DNA from: Acorus gramineus
Lineage: Eukaryota; Streptophyta; Magnoliopsida; Acorales; Acoraceae
Reading direction: 5' to 3'
DNA length: 64,000 nucleotides
NCBI GenBank assembly: GCA_030737835.1
Contig: CM060850.1
Coordinates: 22,282,512 to 22,346,511 of the forward strand
Under the pieces are notes generated by a model. That model was not told where the DNA came from, ran no database searches, and saw only the letters and a program-made list of their open reading frames with translations. Numbering within the stretch: the stretch's first letter is position 1; each line of letters opens with the position of its first letter. This document shows, piece after piece, positions 38,255-48,900 of this stretch. A program made the position numbers and the translations under genes.

Positions 38255-38269
38255 AGAAGAAGAAGAAGA
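38105..38269 (+). mobile_element. Possible SINE with a long poly(A) tail
   Basis: Contains 'ggttcggtggttcaatacgt', a B-box-like word, then 'ggtatgcccgctaattatcc' and about 32 A, ending in (gaa)n. No target duplication was confirmed. Confidence 0.35.
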
Positions 38270-38877
38270 TTGAATCTGATGCAAATCATAATCTGAAAAT
38301 CAGAAATATATGATATTCGAATATTTAAAGTATAGATATGGATATCAGTGTATTCAATAAATATTATAAAATATATATTTGTATTATATATTGTTCATAT
38401 TTATTATCTTATATGATTAATCACAATATTGATATATTATATTCCTATTAAATTTTCAATGTATGATATTCAAAAAAAATAATAAACTTTCAAATCTCAA
38501 TTTTAATTTTCATATCTCTTTAGTTATTTGATTATTCAATTTAATGTTAAAATTTAAACATGTCAATTACCCGAACAATATCTGTATCCGAAGAAGATCC
38601 TAATCTGAAAATTAATATCCGTATCTAAAAATTAAAATATAGATATTAACATATTCGATCTGTATCCGATTGACACTTCAAGGTGAACTTGCATACCTCA
38701 CAAAAACAAAATGAAATATGTACTCAATATATTGATTGTACACCTTGGTGCACTTTTCTTAATCAAAGTACGCACTCATTTAACCAAGTATTTATTGGAT
38801 TAGAAAAATCATATACCATGAATGACTGAGCAATGACTTTATTCATATCGGCAAACACAGAGCCAGTCATATACATC

Positions 38878-39067
38878 TGTTAAAGAATCATTATTAGGAT
38901 AATATTATATCTTTATTATCATTATTGTGATATTATTAGTTATTATTAGTTTCCTAGATTTCGTAGATTCCTTATCTGTATTTTAGGGTTTCCTCTATGT
39001 ATCTATAAATAGAGCCCTTTGGCTCCTCTAATATAAAAACAACAATTCTCTTTTCTTTATTCTAACA
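38878..39067 (+). repeat. 5' LTR of the non-autonomous element
   Basis: 190 bp with TG...CA ends. The TATA-like box 'ctataaatagagc' is near 39003-39015. Confidence 0.93.
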
Positions 39068-39080
39068 TGGTATCAGAGCC
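39068..39080 (+). promoter_or_regulatory. Primer binding site (initiator tRNA-Met)
   Basis: TGGTATCAGAGCC starts directly after the LTR. It is the complement of the 3' end of plant initiator tRNA-Met used by most Copia elements. Confidence 0.9.
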
Positions 39081-39120
39081 ACCTTTGAAACCCTAGATAT
39101 ATAAAAGTTTTCTCCTTCTT

Positions 39121-39157
39121 CCCCGCTCCGATTTGGGAGTTTTCAATCGGAGCGGGG
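39121..39157 (+). promoter_or_regulatory. Perfect 13-bp hairpin just after the primer site
   Basis: CCCCGCTCCGATT (39121-39133) pairs exactly with AATCGGAGCGGGG (39145-39157) around an 11-base loop. The position, 40 bases past the primer site in the leader RNA, is where packaging or dimer-linkage hairpins lie in retroelements; that role is inferred. Confidence 0.55.
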
Positions 39158-39235
39158 GATGACTTTTAGTACCCATATTTTCTTCCGCTGTCAAGTTGTA
39201 TTCTACTCTTTGTCCTCTCGTGGTACTTATGTTTA

Positions 39236-39900
39236 TTGCCGTCGTACCCTTGCCGTCGCCGTCGTGCCCTTGCCGTCGCTGTTGTCGTCGTGCCCTTGCC
39301 GTCGTCGTCGCCGTCGTGCCCTTGCCGTCGCTGTTGTCGTCGTGCCCTTGCCGTCGTGCCCTTGTCGTCGTCGTCGCCGCCGTCGTGCCCTTGCCGTCGC
39401 CGTCGTGCCCATGCCGTCGTCGTCGTCGCCGTCGTGCCCTTGCCGTCGCCGTCGTGCCGTTGCCGTTGCCGTCGCCGTCGTGCCCTTGCCGTCGCTGTCG
39501 CCGTCGTGCCCTTGCCGTCGCCGTCGTGCTTTTGCCGTAGCCGTCGTGCCCTTGCTGTCGCTGTTGTCGTCGTGCCCTTGCCGTCGTCGTCATCGTCGTG
39601 CCCTTGCCGTCGCCGTCGTGCCCTTGCTGTCGCTGTCGTCGTCGTGCCCTTGCCGACGCCGTCGTGCCCTTGCCGTCGTCGTCGACGGCGTGCCCTTGCC
39701 GTCGCTGTTGTCGTCGTGCCCTTACCGTCGCCGTCGTGCCCTTGCCGTCGTCGTCGTGCCCTTGCCGTCGCCGTCGTGCCCTTGCCGTCGCCGTCGTGCC
39801 CTTGCCATCGCTGTTGCCGTCGCGCCCTTGCCGTCGCCGTCGCCGTCGTGCCCTTGCCGTCGCCGTCGCCGTCGCCGTCGTGCCGCTGCCGTCGACGCCC
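39236..39900 (+). repeat. (gccgtcgtgccctt)-type minisatellite
   Basis: More than thirty copies of 'gccgtcgtgcccttgccgtc' variants, with (gtc)n expansions between them. Open frames of more than 400 codons run through it on both strands, purely from the repeat period and the lack of A/T-rich stop codons. Confidence 0.9.
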
Positions 39901-40725
39901 CTGCCGCTGCCGGCGCCGCCCCTGCCCCTGCCGGCGCCGCCCCTGCCATTGCCGGCGCCGCCCTGCCGCTGCTCGCCCAGCCCTGCCGCGCAGCGCCCTG
40001 CCGAGCACCCTGCCGCGCGCGCCGAGCACCCTGCCGCGCGCGCCAAGCACCCTGCCGCGCGCGCCCTTCCGCGCGCGCACTGCCGCGCACGCCCTGCCGC
40101 GCGGTTGTAACGACCCGGATTTCCCAGAATCTGTCGCGCTGATCCTGCCCGGATTTCTCCGGATCTGCTCGGACAGCTTCTGCCAGCCTGTCTCGAGCTG
40201 TCCGACCCGGAATCCGACCCGGGTCCTCCCAGCATTCGACCCGGATCCTCGAACCCGGCCCAGCAACCCGGATCCGCCCTCCGGCCGCCCTCTGCCACCT
40301 CCGGCCGCCTTGCCGCTGCCTCCGGCCGCCATCTGCCGCCTTCCGCCGCCTCCGGCAATCTTCCGGCGGCCCTTCGGCAATTCTCCGGCGCTCTCCGGCC
40401 GCCCTGCCGCCTTCCGCCGCCTCCGGCAATCTTCCGGCGGCCCTTCGAAAAATTCTCCGGCGCTCTCCGGCCGCCCTCCGCCGCCGCCGGAGGACATCCG
40501 CGGCCTCCGGCAGCCGTCCGGCTCCTCCGGCCGCCCTCTGCCGCCTCCGGCCGCCCTATGCTGCCTCCGGCACCTCCTTGAGACTTCAAAATCACTAAAT
40601 CGGTCATAACTTCCTCTTCGGATGTCCGATTAAGGTGTTCCAGGGGTCCATTTTGCTCGAATTTTCGTTCTCTATGCATCTGTGTGATTCTTTTCTTCAT
40701 CCGAGATCTCTACGATTCTCTTTTC

Positions 40726-41100
40726 GCAGATTTGCACACCTCTGCGCATCTCCTTGCGGCATCGACCGCTCTCGCGTTTTTCGTGCAATCTTGCTACTTC
40801 TCTTGCTCCCTCTACGCACGTCTTCTTCTATGTGCGCTATTTCTTTTTTGCAGATTTGCACACCTCCGCGCATCTCCTTGCGGCATCGACCGCTCTCGCG
40901 CTCTTCGTGCAATCTCGCTACTTCTCTTGCTCCCTCTACGCATATCTTCTTCTATGTGCGCTCTTTCTCTTTTTCGCAGATTTGCACACCTCCGCGCATC
41001 TCCTTGCGGCATCAACCGCTCTCGCGCTCTTCGTGCAATCTCGCTACTTCTCTTGCTCCCACTACGCATGTCTTCTTCTATGTGCGCTCTTTCTCTTTTC
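40726..41100 (+). repeat. 125-bp tandem repeat, three copies
   Basis: Units begin 'gcagatttgcacacctc' at 40726, 40850 and 40976; a fourth start ('gcagcatag') is at 41101. Each unit runs through 'catctccttgcggcatcgac' to 'tcttctatgtgcgctctttc'. Each unit ends in a T/C-rich run followed by 'gcag', like an intron 3' end. Confidence 0.9.
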
Positions 41101-41253
41101 GCAGCATAGCGGGCACCACACGCGCCTCTGCCGAGCCCTTACCGTGCCTTTGTTGCACCCTTGCCGCGCCTGCACGTGCCGTCGCCAGCCTTCCTCACCT
41201 TCTCAATTTTGTCCAAACTCTAAGGGTTCTACCTTTCAGAGTTTGGGAGGGGG

Positions 41254-41441
41254 TGTTAAAGAATCATTATTAGGATAATATTATATCTTTATTATCATTA
41301 TTGTGATATTATTAGTTATTATTAGTTTCTTAGATTTCCTAGATTCCTTATCTGTATTTTAGGGTTTCATCTATATCTATAAATAGAGCTCTTTGGCTCC
41401 TCTAATATAATAACAACAATTCCCTTTTCTTTATTCTAACA
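41254..41441 (+). repeat. 3' LTR of the non-autonomous element
   Basis: 188 bp, matching 38878-39067 with about eight differences. The polypurine tract GGGAGGGGG is at 41245-41253. Confidence 0.93.
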
Positions 41442-41446
41442 ACATC

Positions 41447-41855
41447 ATTGCAAAGGAAAATCATATCTTTAACCTTCATGCAACATCATCCGCAGCCGTC
41501 ATTGGTTAATTTTTTAAAACATACACTTATTAAAGTACATACTGTTATAAAACAAAAACAAAATACACACTAAGATATATTAGTATATTTTAAAAAATAA
41601 AATAAAATAAAATTTAAATTTTATACACTGTAATAATGCAATTTATAAAACATTGATTTGGACAAGAATGCTACGGGAATTGGGTTGACAATGAAATGGG
41701 GGATTATGTCATTTTCAACGTCGGCGTATAATGAATTGTTTATTGTTAAGACTGCATCATCTCCAAATTTCGGATAAGATGAGACATCATTTCAAGTAGG
41801 AAAATGTTAGAGATAGCCATGTTCACTGCCCGCCTGTCATCTAAACACAGTTTTG

Positions 41856-41900
<45 letters not shown>

Positions 41901-43259
41901 CTTTATTTATTGAGTTATATGCTTTTATTAACAAAAGATGAAGATATATCTATTTATAGAAAATATAAGATGCGAAAAATTCCTAGTGAATATACCTCGT
42001 TTACAAGGTATATACCACGCTAAACTACAAAGCATATGAAACTCTTTGGGAGGCTTTAAACAAAACTGTGTATTGCCACTAATTCAAAAAAAAAAAAAAA
42101 AATACCGCCAAAAAAAAACCCATATTAAATCAGTCTGAAAGACCTCTCTGGGGCACTTTAAAAACTCATTCACTTTGCTTACATGCTATCATTCTTGCAG
42201 TCCTACGTACAAGAAAACTCTAATACAATACATACAGACTATGGGACTACATACTCTATTAGGGAAAATGTAAAAATACATGCGCTCAATGCATTCGTGT
42301 GTCCTTTATTTTTTTGTGAAAGTATGTATTTCATTGAACATTTATATAATAATTCAAAAAATTTCAAAATATGTTTCGACTCAAGAGACGACAGGAATGA
42401 TTATGTGACATTTTAATGTAACTCTTCACATCCATTAGAGATGTACATCGAGTCTAACCTTTAAAAACGTGTAACATGTCAGGCAAGACCTAGCAAGGAC
42501 ACAGCTTCAAGGCTTCCAGTCAATTGAGGGAATGTGGGAAGCGAGAAAACGAGCCAGGAAAAAAGGCAATAGAAGCAGGTTGGCCTGGATCTCACAATCA
42601 CTAATTCCTGCAGCCAGGCGGGAATGTGTGTCATTTGGCTAATCAAGAATCAGGTGGTATTCAAGGGCTTATGAGAGTCAAAATGAAGCTATGCATTCAG
42701 GGAGGAGGTTTGTTTCAGGTCGCTTGGGTAGATATCTCTTCTACCCAAGGGGTCTTCTTTCCCCCGTTGTTCATCCTGTATTCTCATTCCAAAGCTCTAT
42801 ATCTAGCACTCTAGTCTCCCCCCCCCCCCCCCAACCACAAATCCAGACTGTACTTCGGTTTGCATTTTTGGTTGTCTGAACATGCATGTAAAAGGCAGTC
42901 ATAGAGAATCTCAGCTTTGTTTTATTTTGCACTAACCGAGAAGATACAATCATTAAATCTAGTACTACTCTTTATTATACATAAGAATGATGAACATACA
43001 AAAACAAAAATACATAAAGTCCATCCTCCTAATCATCTATGCAGTCAGGCTCTACTCCCCTTTATTTCCTCCCTGGATATGGGGACCCTTGTAGCACATT
43101 ATGATATCAAGTTGCATTTAAGCGAAAAAAGAATACATATTAATTTAAACTAATACACAATATCCAGGGAAAGGATGAAGTGGTCACTCTCTGAATTCAG
43201 AACATAACTCTCTGGATTCAGAACATACCTCTCTGACTAGAGCCCGTAGAGCGTGGTGT
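41447..43259. other. Intergenic DNA and 3' region of the VHA-a gene
   Basis: No gene is seen. There is a (TA)n run at 41858-41897 and a run of about 15 C at 42819-42834. At 42690-42815 a plus-strand stretch, with 'ttctacccaaggggtcttct' and 'cccccgttgttcatcctgta', resembles a LINE 3' end. The part next to 43260 should be the 3' UTR of VHA-a; no poly(A) site could be fixed. Confidence 0.45.
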
Positions 43260-45855
43260 TCACTCGTCCTCCCCGAGCGACGTGAATGAGAACGGGTAGA
43301 ACTTGTAGCCATCTCCCTCATAGAATTTGTTTTGGAATTCCACCCAATGAAGCCTCAGAGCATGCAAGAATGCGCTCAGAGTTTCCATAACAAGAAGCAC
43401 ACCCACAGTGGCAAAGAGGAACACGATGATCCCAATGATGAGAATAAAGACATTGTTGAACCTGTAAAAGCAATAAAATAAAATTAGTCGATGATGTTGG
43501 TTGGAGTTCCAGTGTTCCACTAATCACCAGAAAGAGCATCTTACCCCCAAGCGAGGAGCAGAACCTTTTCGTAGAACACGCTCGATAACTCTGAATGGGC
43601 AAGACTGGACAAAAACAAAAACCAAACCAAAAAAAAAATTTCATCAGTCACTAAATGCACACAATCAAAAGAGACTAGATGTTTCCTTTATGTGATTATA
43701 GATGCTGGCAACAAAGAAATATGGGCATGGTTTCTGTATTTTAATTGGAGCTCCATGTGCAAGCACAGATTTAGGTTGTATTTCACTGTACATTTGGCTG
43801 ATGTATGGCCTGAAAGAGATAAATGAGATCATATAATAATGAATGTCTGCCAAGTGCCAGGTATGTTTTACAAGGTTCTTGATCAATTATTGATTTACGA
43901 CCACAAAAAAAAAAAATATGACATATAAAATTGTCCTCATCTCCACAGGAGTATGAAAATGATGCTTAGAGCACTGATTGAGAAAAAATATATATACACG
44001 GGCCTGTGCATGAAGATTCTCACAGTAACCAATGTGCAGATGAATCGAGCAAGCCCGACATAAAGGGTGATTGCAAGCAAACATGCACATAGGCCCATGC
44101 ATATGCCACAAGGCCCACAACATATCAACACCCAGAGCAATTGTGAAGGCAACTTCAATCAGTGGGCATGAGTCATGTACGAAACAGATGCATGTTCCGA
44201 TTGATATTTATGTGATGCAGCTTACCTGAGAGCCCACAGCCGAAGATATGAAGCCGTATTTGACACTGCTCCAAGGACAAATTCAATCGTGTGTATAAGT
44301 TGGTGTACAAAAACTTCACTGAATTCAAACTCCTCATGTCCATGAGAATCATGATTTGCATCCATCTCAATGGAATCAATGTCATCGCTACGCAGGGCGG
44401 TGTACGCTTGACCTTGAAGCCTCTGATGAAATATAATGTGTATATATATAATTACTGATTGAATATTTCTGGGAATGAAATATTATCATAATTATTAAAA
44501 CAAAATTCAAGCATACCTCTTGATGCTGTTTTCTCTCCAGAAAGGGCTTTGGAAGTAACATCCATGGGACAGAAACAAGGGCCAGTAGGAGCAATACAAG
44601 CTGTACAAGTAAACAATGGCATAAACTTCATGCAACATTTTTTGTCAAAGAAGTATTGAGTAGTAAAAAAAAGCCAAGGATTACAACCTGAAGCTCTCTC
44701 TGGCCAACAAATAACTGGTTTTCACCTAGCTCATCTGTTGGGCTAAGGAACATGTATATCATAACATGGTACAGATCAGCCTTTGAACCAGTGCACCACT
44801 TAACAATGATGAGGACTGATAGGTAGCCAAAAAGACTATTCAAAAATATTAATTGGGGAATAAACTGGTACCTGTAAATGCATGACAAAATTTAGAATAT
44901 ACAGCTGTGGCAAAGAACAAAACCAAATAAGAGTGCACATTAAAAAAGGAATTGCATTCCTACTCTATGTGATCTGATAATTCAGCTACAGTTTGAACCA
45001 TCTCAAATGACTGAAAGCAGGATGCCATTTTTGACTTTCCTAAGCAAACTTTGACTCTGAACTTTGTGCTTATTACTTGGTTTCTCACATGGAACTGTCT
45101 TTCTAGTGTGTTCCAAATAGCATTAATCATATAGTCCACTTCTGTGGAAGATTTTGATTTAATTCAGTTCCATTTATCCTACAATATTTTGCCACTTTTT
45201 TTTCTCGTATGATAATTTTACTGGTAGATTCAACCATGAGACATGGATCTAATTCCATGTGTTAACAATTCCACTCAGATAGGTCTACTTAGCTATGGAT
45301 TATCAATATAAACCCAGGAGTGCCATATCTATTTTAGGTACTTATTCTTAGGAAGGTCAGATCCTGAATAGGAAGTCTTTCTTGAAACCGATTTGCAGAT
45401 TGCATTGGTATATCAGACGTGAATACAAAGGAGGACACAACACTAGATACAAGGATAACACACCACATTTCCAAATTCATTTGACACTGATACACCAAAT
45501 ACTACATATAAATATTAGAAAAAATATATTTTGTTAAACTATATAAAAGTCATACATACACCAAGCATTTTTATCAAGTTTTACCACATCTAGGCTTATA
45601 ATATTAGTTTGCTTGACATGAATATTTACAAGCAGCATGGTGCATGATGATATATGTATAAAATATAATAAAATTTTACCGTCCACTAGCAAAGGGTGTC
45701 TGCTAAGTATCCAGTGTCAGAATCCAGCTATCGATGTCTGACAGCTACATTATTCGTATATACCATGGGATTCAGTGCTTGTAATCATCCATTAGTCACA
45801 AGAATGGCCAATAGGAGAGCTTCTGTTGCCATGAATGTGTGTTCACCTCTCTCTC

Positions 45856-45909
<54 letters not shown>

Positions 45910-48900
45910 AAGGTAGGTGCTATCTTATTCATAGAAAGCTCCCAAACATTAGGAGATGAGGGATCTCCATACAAAACTAACAAAAAAGAAGGAAAAATAT
46001 CCAATTATATGATAGTGCAGCAGTTTTAAAAACCCAACACAAGAAATTTCCAATTGAACCACCCAAACCATGCATCAACCCATAATGGTGGAAGGACATT
46101 GCGCATCAAGGATCCACTTGACCCATGTTGGAGCATAGACCAATATCTTAAAGAATATATGTTGTAAACCTTGCATTTATCATCGATCATAGAGGAAGTA
46201 ATCTATCTTGCCAATTTCCATTTGGTACTATCAGGTTGACTCTATAAGGAATGTGTCTCAATTAATACAGGAACCTCTTGTCTTTATTTCTGAAGGTTTT
46301 TACTCTGATTTTAGGGCACTGAAAAATGGCCACAGATGTTCTTTTCCAAAAAAAAAAAAATCACTCCCAGAATGGAGAGGCTTCAAGATGCATAATGTGC
46401 TGGATTTTCACCAGATATCGTCCAAATAGAGATGTAAACTTTTGGGATAACAAATTGTAACATGGAAGAACAAGATGCATGTAAGTGCTGGATTTTCACC
46501 AGACATCGTCCGCATCGAGATGTAAACTTTTGGTATAACATATTGTAAAGTGGAAGAACAAGATGCACGTATGGCTGTTGTATCCAATAGAGAGGCGGAG
46601 TGTCATAAAACTGGACTTGCCACCTGTACAAAACTTTGACCGATGGGCAAGAAGCCAATCCTAGGTAGTGTGAAAATCAAGCAGCAAAACACATTGCTGT
46701 CAACGAATGTTTTCAAGAAAACTAGAACATTAAAACCTATTGGGCAGGCTTTCTTAGGGCTGCAACTTGGTCAACCCGCCCCAACCCGAGGTTCAAGACA
46801 TTCAACCCTAACCCAAACCCAACCCGAATTTCAACCCGATGACTCTAACCCGAACCCAACCCGTGACAAAAATGGCCAACCCAAACCCAACCCGCAGAAC
46901 CCGATTTTCATTTCTCAACGAAGCCCAAAACAAAAAAAAACAGATGTTTAACAAAGAAGAAGAATAAAGTCATTCATTTCAAAAAATTGTGATCACCCGT
47001 ACAAACAATGGAAGTCCCCCAAAAAATTCAGAGAAATCCATCTAAAGTCCAAGAACAGAGAAATTTGGATCCCAAAATTATCTCTAACAAACAATCTCCA
47101 TCAAGAATCCTTCTCACCCGCACAACAAAGAGGAAGATGAAATAAACATATAAAAAAGAAACCTTTGATATATTGATTAAAAAATTGAATAGGCTGAGTC
47201 AAGAGAAGAAAAAGAAGATGAAACAAACACAGCAGCTCTTTTGATATATAGATCAAAAAAGGGTGAATGGGTTGAGAACAGAGAGAGATGAAGCAGTGTG
47301 GAAGTCGGTGGGTTTTTATATTTTTGGTGTTTTTAGAAGAGAGTGTGGTGACGGCTAGGGTTTGCTTTCCTGCTAGTGATACATTAAAAATGAGGCATTT
47401 AACGGTGGAGATTCATTGCATCTTACATGGTGACTGGGTTCGGGTTGGGTCGGGTTGCCCATAACACTAACCCGAACCCAACCCGAATTTATTTTCAACC
47501 CGAACCCAGTTTTTCTAACCCAACCTTCTTAAAAATCGGGTTCAACTCGTTGGGTTCGGGTTGGACCCAACCCAAGTTGCAGCACTAGGCTTTCTCTATG
47601 TGCACAATGACGAGATGCTCCCCAAGATCAACAATCCTCACAAGTTAAAGAGAGCGTTCATATTAGATGTATGCCTCAACTTGAAGATATTTTTAAATCT
47701 TCTAATTATTCAAATGAATTCAAGTGCCGAAATTTCATTCCCCTTCATGCACTTCTTCCCCTACTAAGATTTAAGATGGTGACAGCAGCAATATCCTGTC
47801 CTGTAAAGACCCCTTTACTCTTCTTCTATCTTTTTCTCCTCATCAAAATATAACAGACATTTAATTCAACACATCTGATGTTTGACATATTCTGGTATGA
47901 AGCATTCAATATTTTTTTGAAGAAAATGAAGCATTCAATATTTATAAAGAGAAAATCTAGGGGATGGAAATTGACAAGCTAAGAAAAGAATTTGTTGAGA
48001 TACTATCATATATTACAACTAGCATACCAAGACCCCTGAATAAAATGGTAGACAATTTTTATTTTAAATCCCTGGCAAAGGTGTAGAATGACTCAGGGAT
48101 TACGTTTGCTTATCTCCATATAATTCTTGAAATTAGAGTTCCAGCAAAGTAGGGATTTAATATATGTTGAAAAAACTGCACACTATTTGCATATATTTAT
48201 AATTAACCAACTTACCAGACATTTAGTCCATTTCTAAAGAACTTGGCATTGAAATAGCTTAACACAATGCCAAGATTCATCTGTGCAACCCCAATGAGGA
48301 TCGACATCTTCATCTTTAATGAGTTTAGAAACGGCAACTCACTACGGCTACCATGCCATATGGGATCCAAGCCAAATGGATATGCATCACGAACCTTGAT
48401 TAGACCTGCTGTGGATGCATCCCTGTGATAATAGAAGAAAAAGAAGAAAACTTGGCATGACACTCCTAAGCAAGTGAAAAAAAAGTAGAAAAAAAATGAA
48501 AAATAGAGTACCCGCAAGAAGCATCACGACATGCATAAGCCGATGGACCAAAGAGATTGAATGTCACCGAGAAAAATTCATTATAGATTAATCCTGTGTA
48601 GATTGAGAACAATGCCATCATCATGATAACATAGCGTCCACCAAATGTCATTTCAGTGATATCTCCAAGTTTCTGTTGTTCCCAAAAAAAAAAAACACAT
48701 TGAGTGCACAGTGTGAGTGCAAAAGTCCTACTATAGTACAATAAAAGGATGCAAGATATACATTAGTTCGAGGGAAGTACTAGACATCAATTTGTGAGTG
48801 AAGGATGCTAGATAGCACAAGCTCAATCTCATTTCTGTATTTTTTTGTCTACATATGATAATTGTCGATGGAACTAAGCTACTAGCACAAGGGGTTGCTT

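Larger units (their letters stand above)
36417..38872. other. AT-rich intergenic DNA with SINE-like pieces
   Basis: No gene is seen. Apart from the two SINE-like elements listed below, the stretch is A- and T-rich with short simple repeats, and there are no terminal repeats or domains. Confidence 0.5.
38878..41441 (+). mobile_element. 2.56-kb non-autonomous LTR retrotransposon without gag or pol
   Basis: The LTRs (190 and 188 bp) start TGTTAAAGAATC and end ATTCTAACA. The target duplication is ACATC (38873-38877 and 41442-41446). The 5' LTR is followed at once by TGGTATCAGAGCC, the initiator-Met primer site, and the 3' LTR is preceded by GGGAGGGGG. LTR promoter: 'ctataaatagagc'. The interior is GC-rich: a (gccgtcgtgccctt)n array, Pro/Ala/Arg-type low complexity, a stretch resembling a Gypsy LTR start (tgtaacgacccggatttccc at 40107), and three 125-bp repeats. 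It must depend on proteins from another Copia element. About eight LTR differences indicate moderate age. Confidence 0.93.

Noticed and set aside
39093..40700. Open frames of 443-535 codons on both strands, Arg/Gly/Thr- or Pro/Arg-rich
   Set aside because: They follow the period of the gccgtcgtgccctt minisatellite and GC-rich filler inside a non-autonomous LTR element. Several frames are open at once, and there is no domain and no biased codon use.
46770..47580. Interstitial telomeric repeat
   Set aside because: The words are AACCCG/AACCCA, not AAACCCT, and they are the subterminal arrays of a hAT element with an exact 8-bp target duplication.
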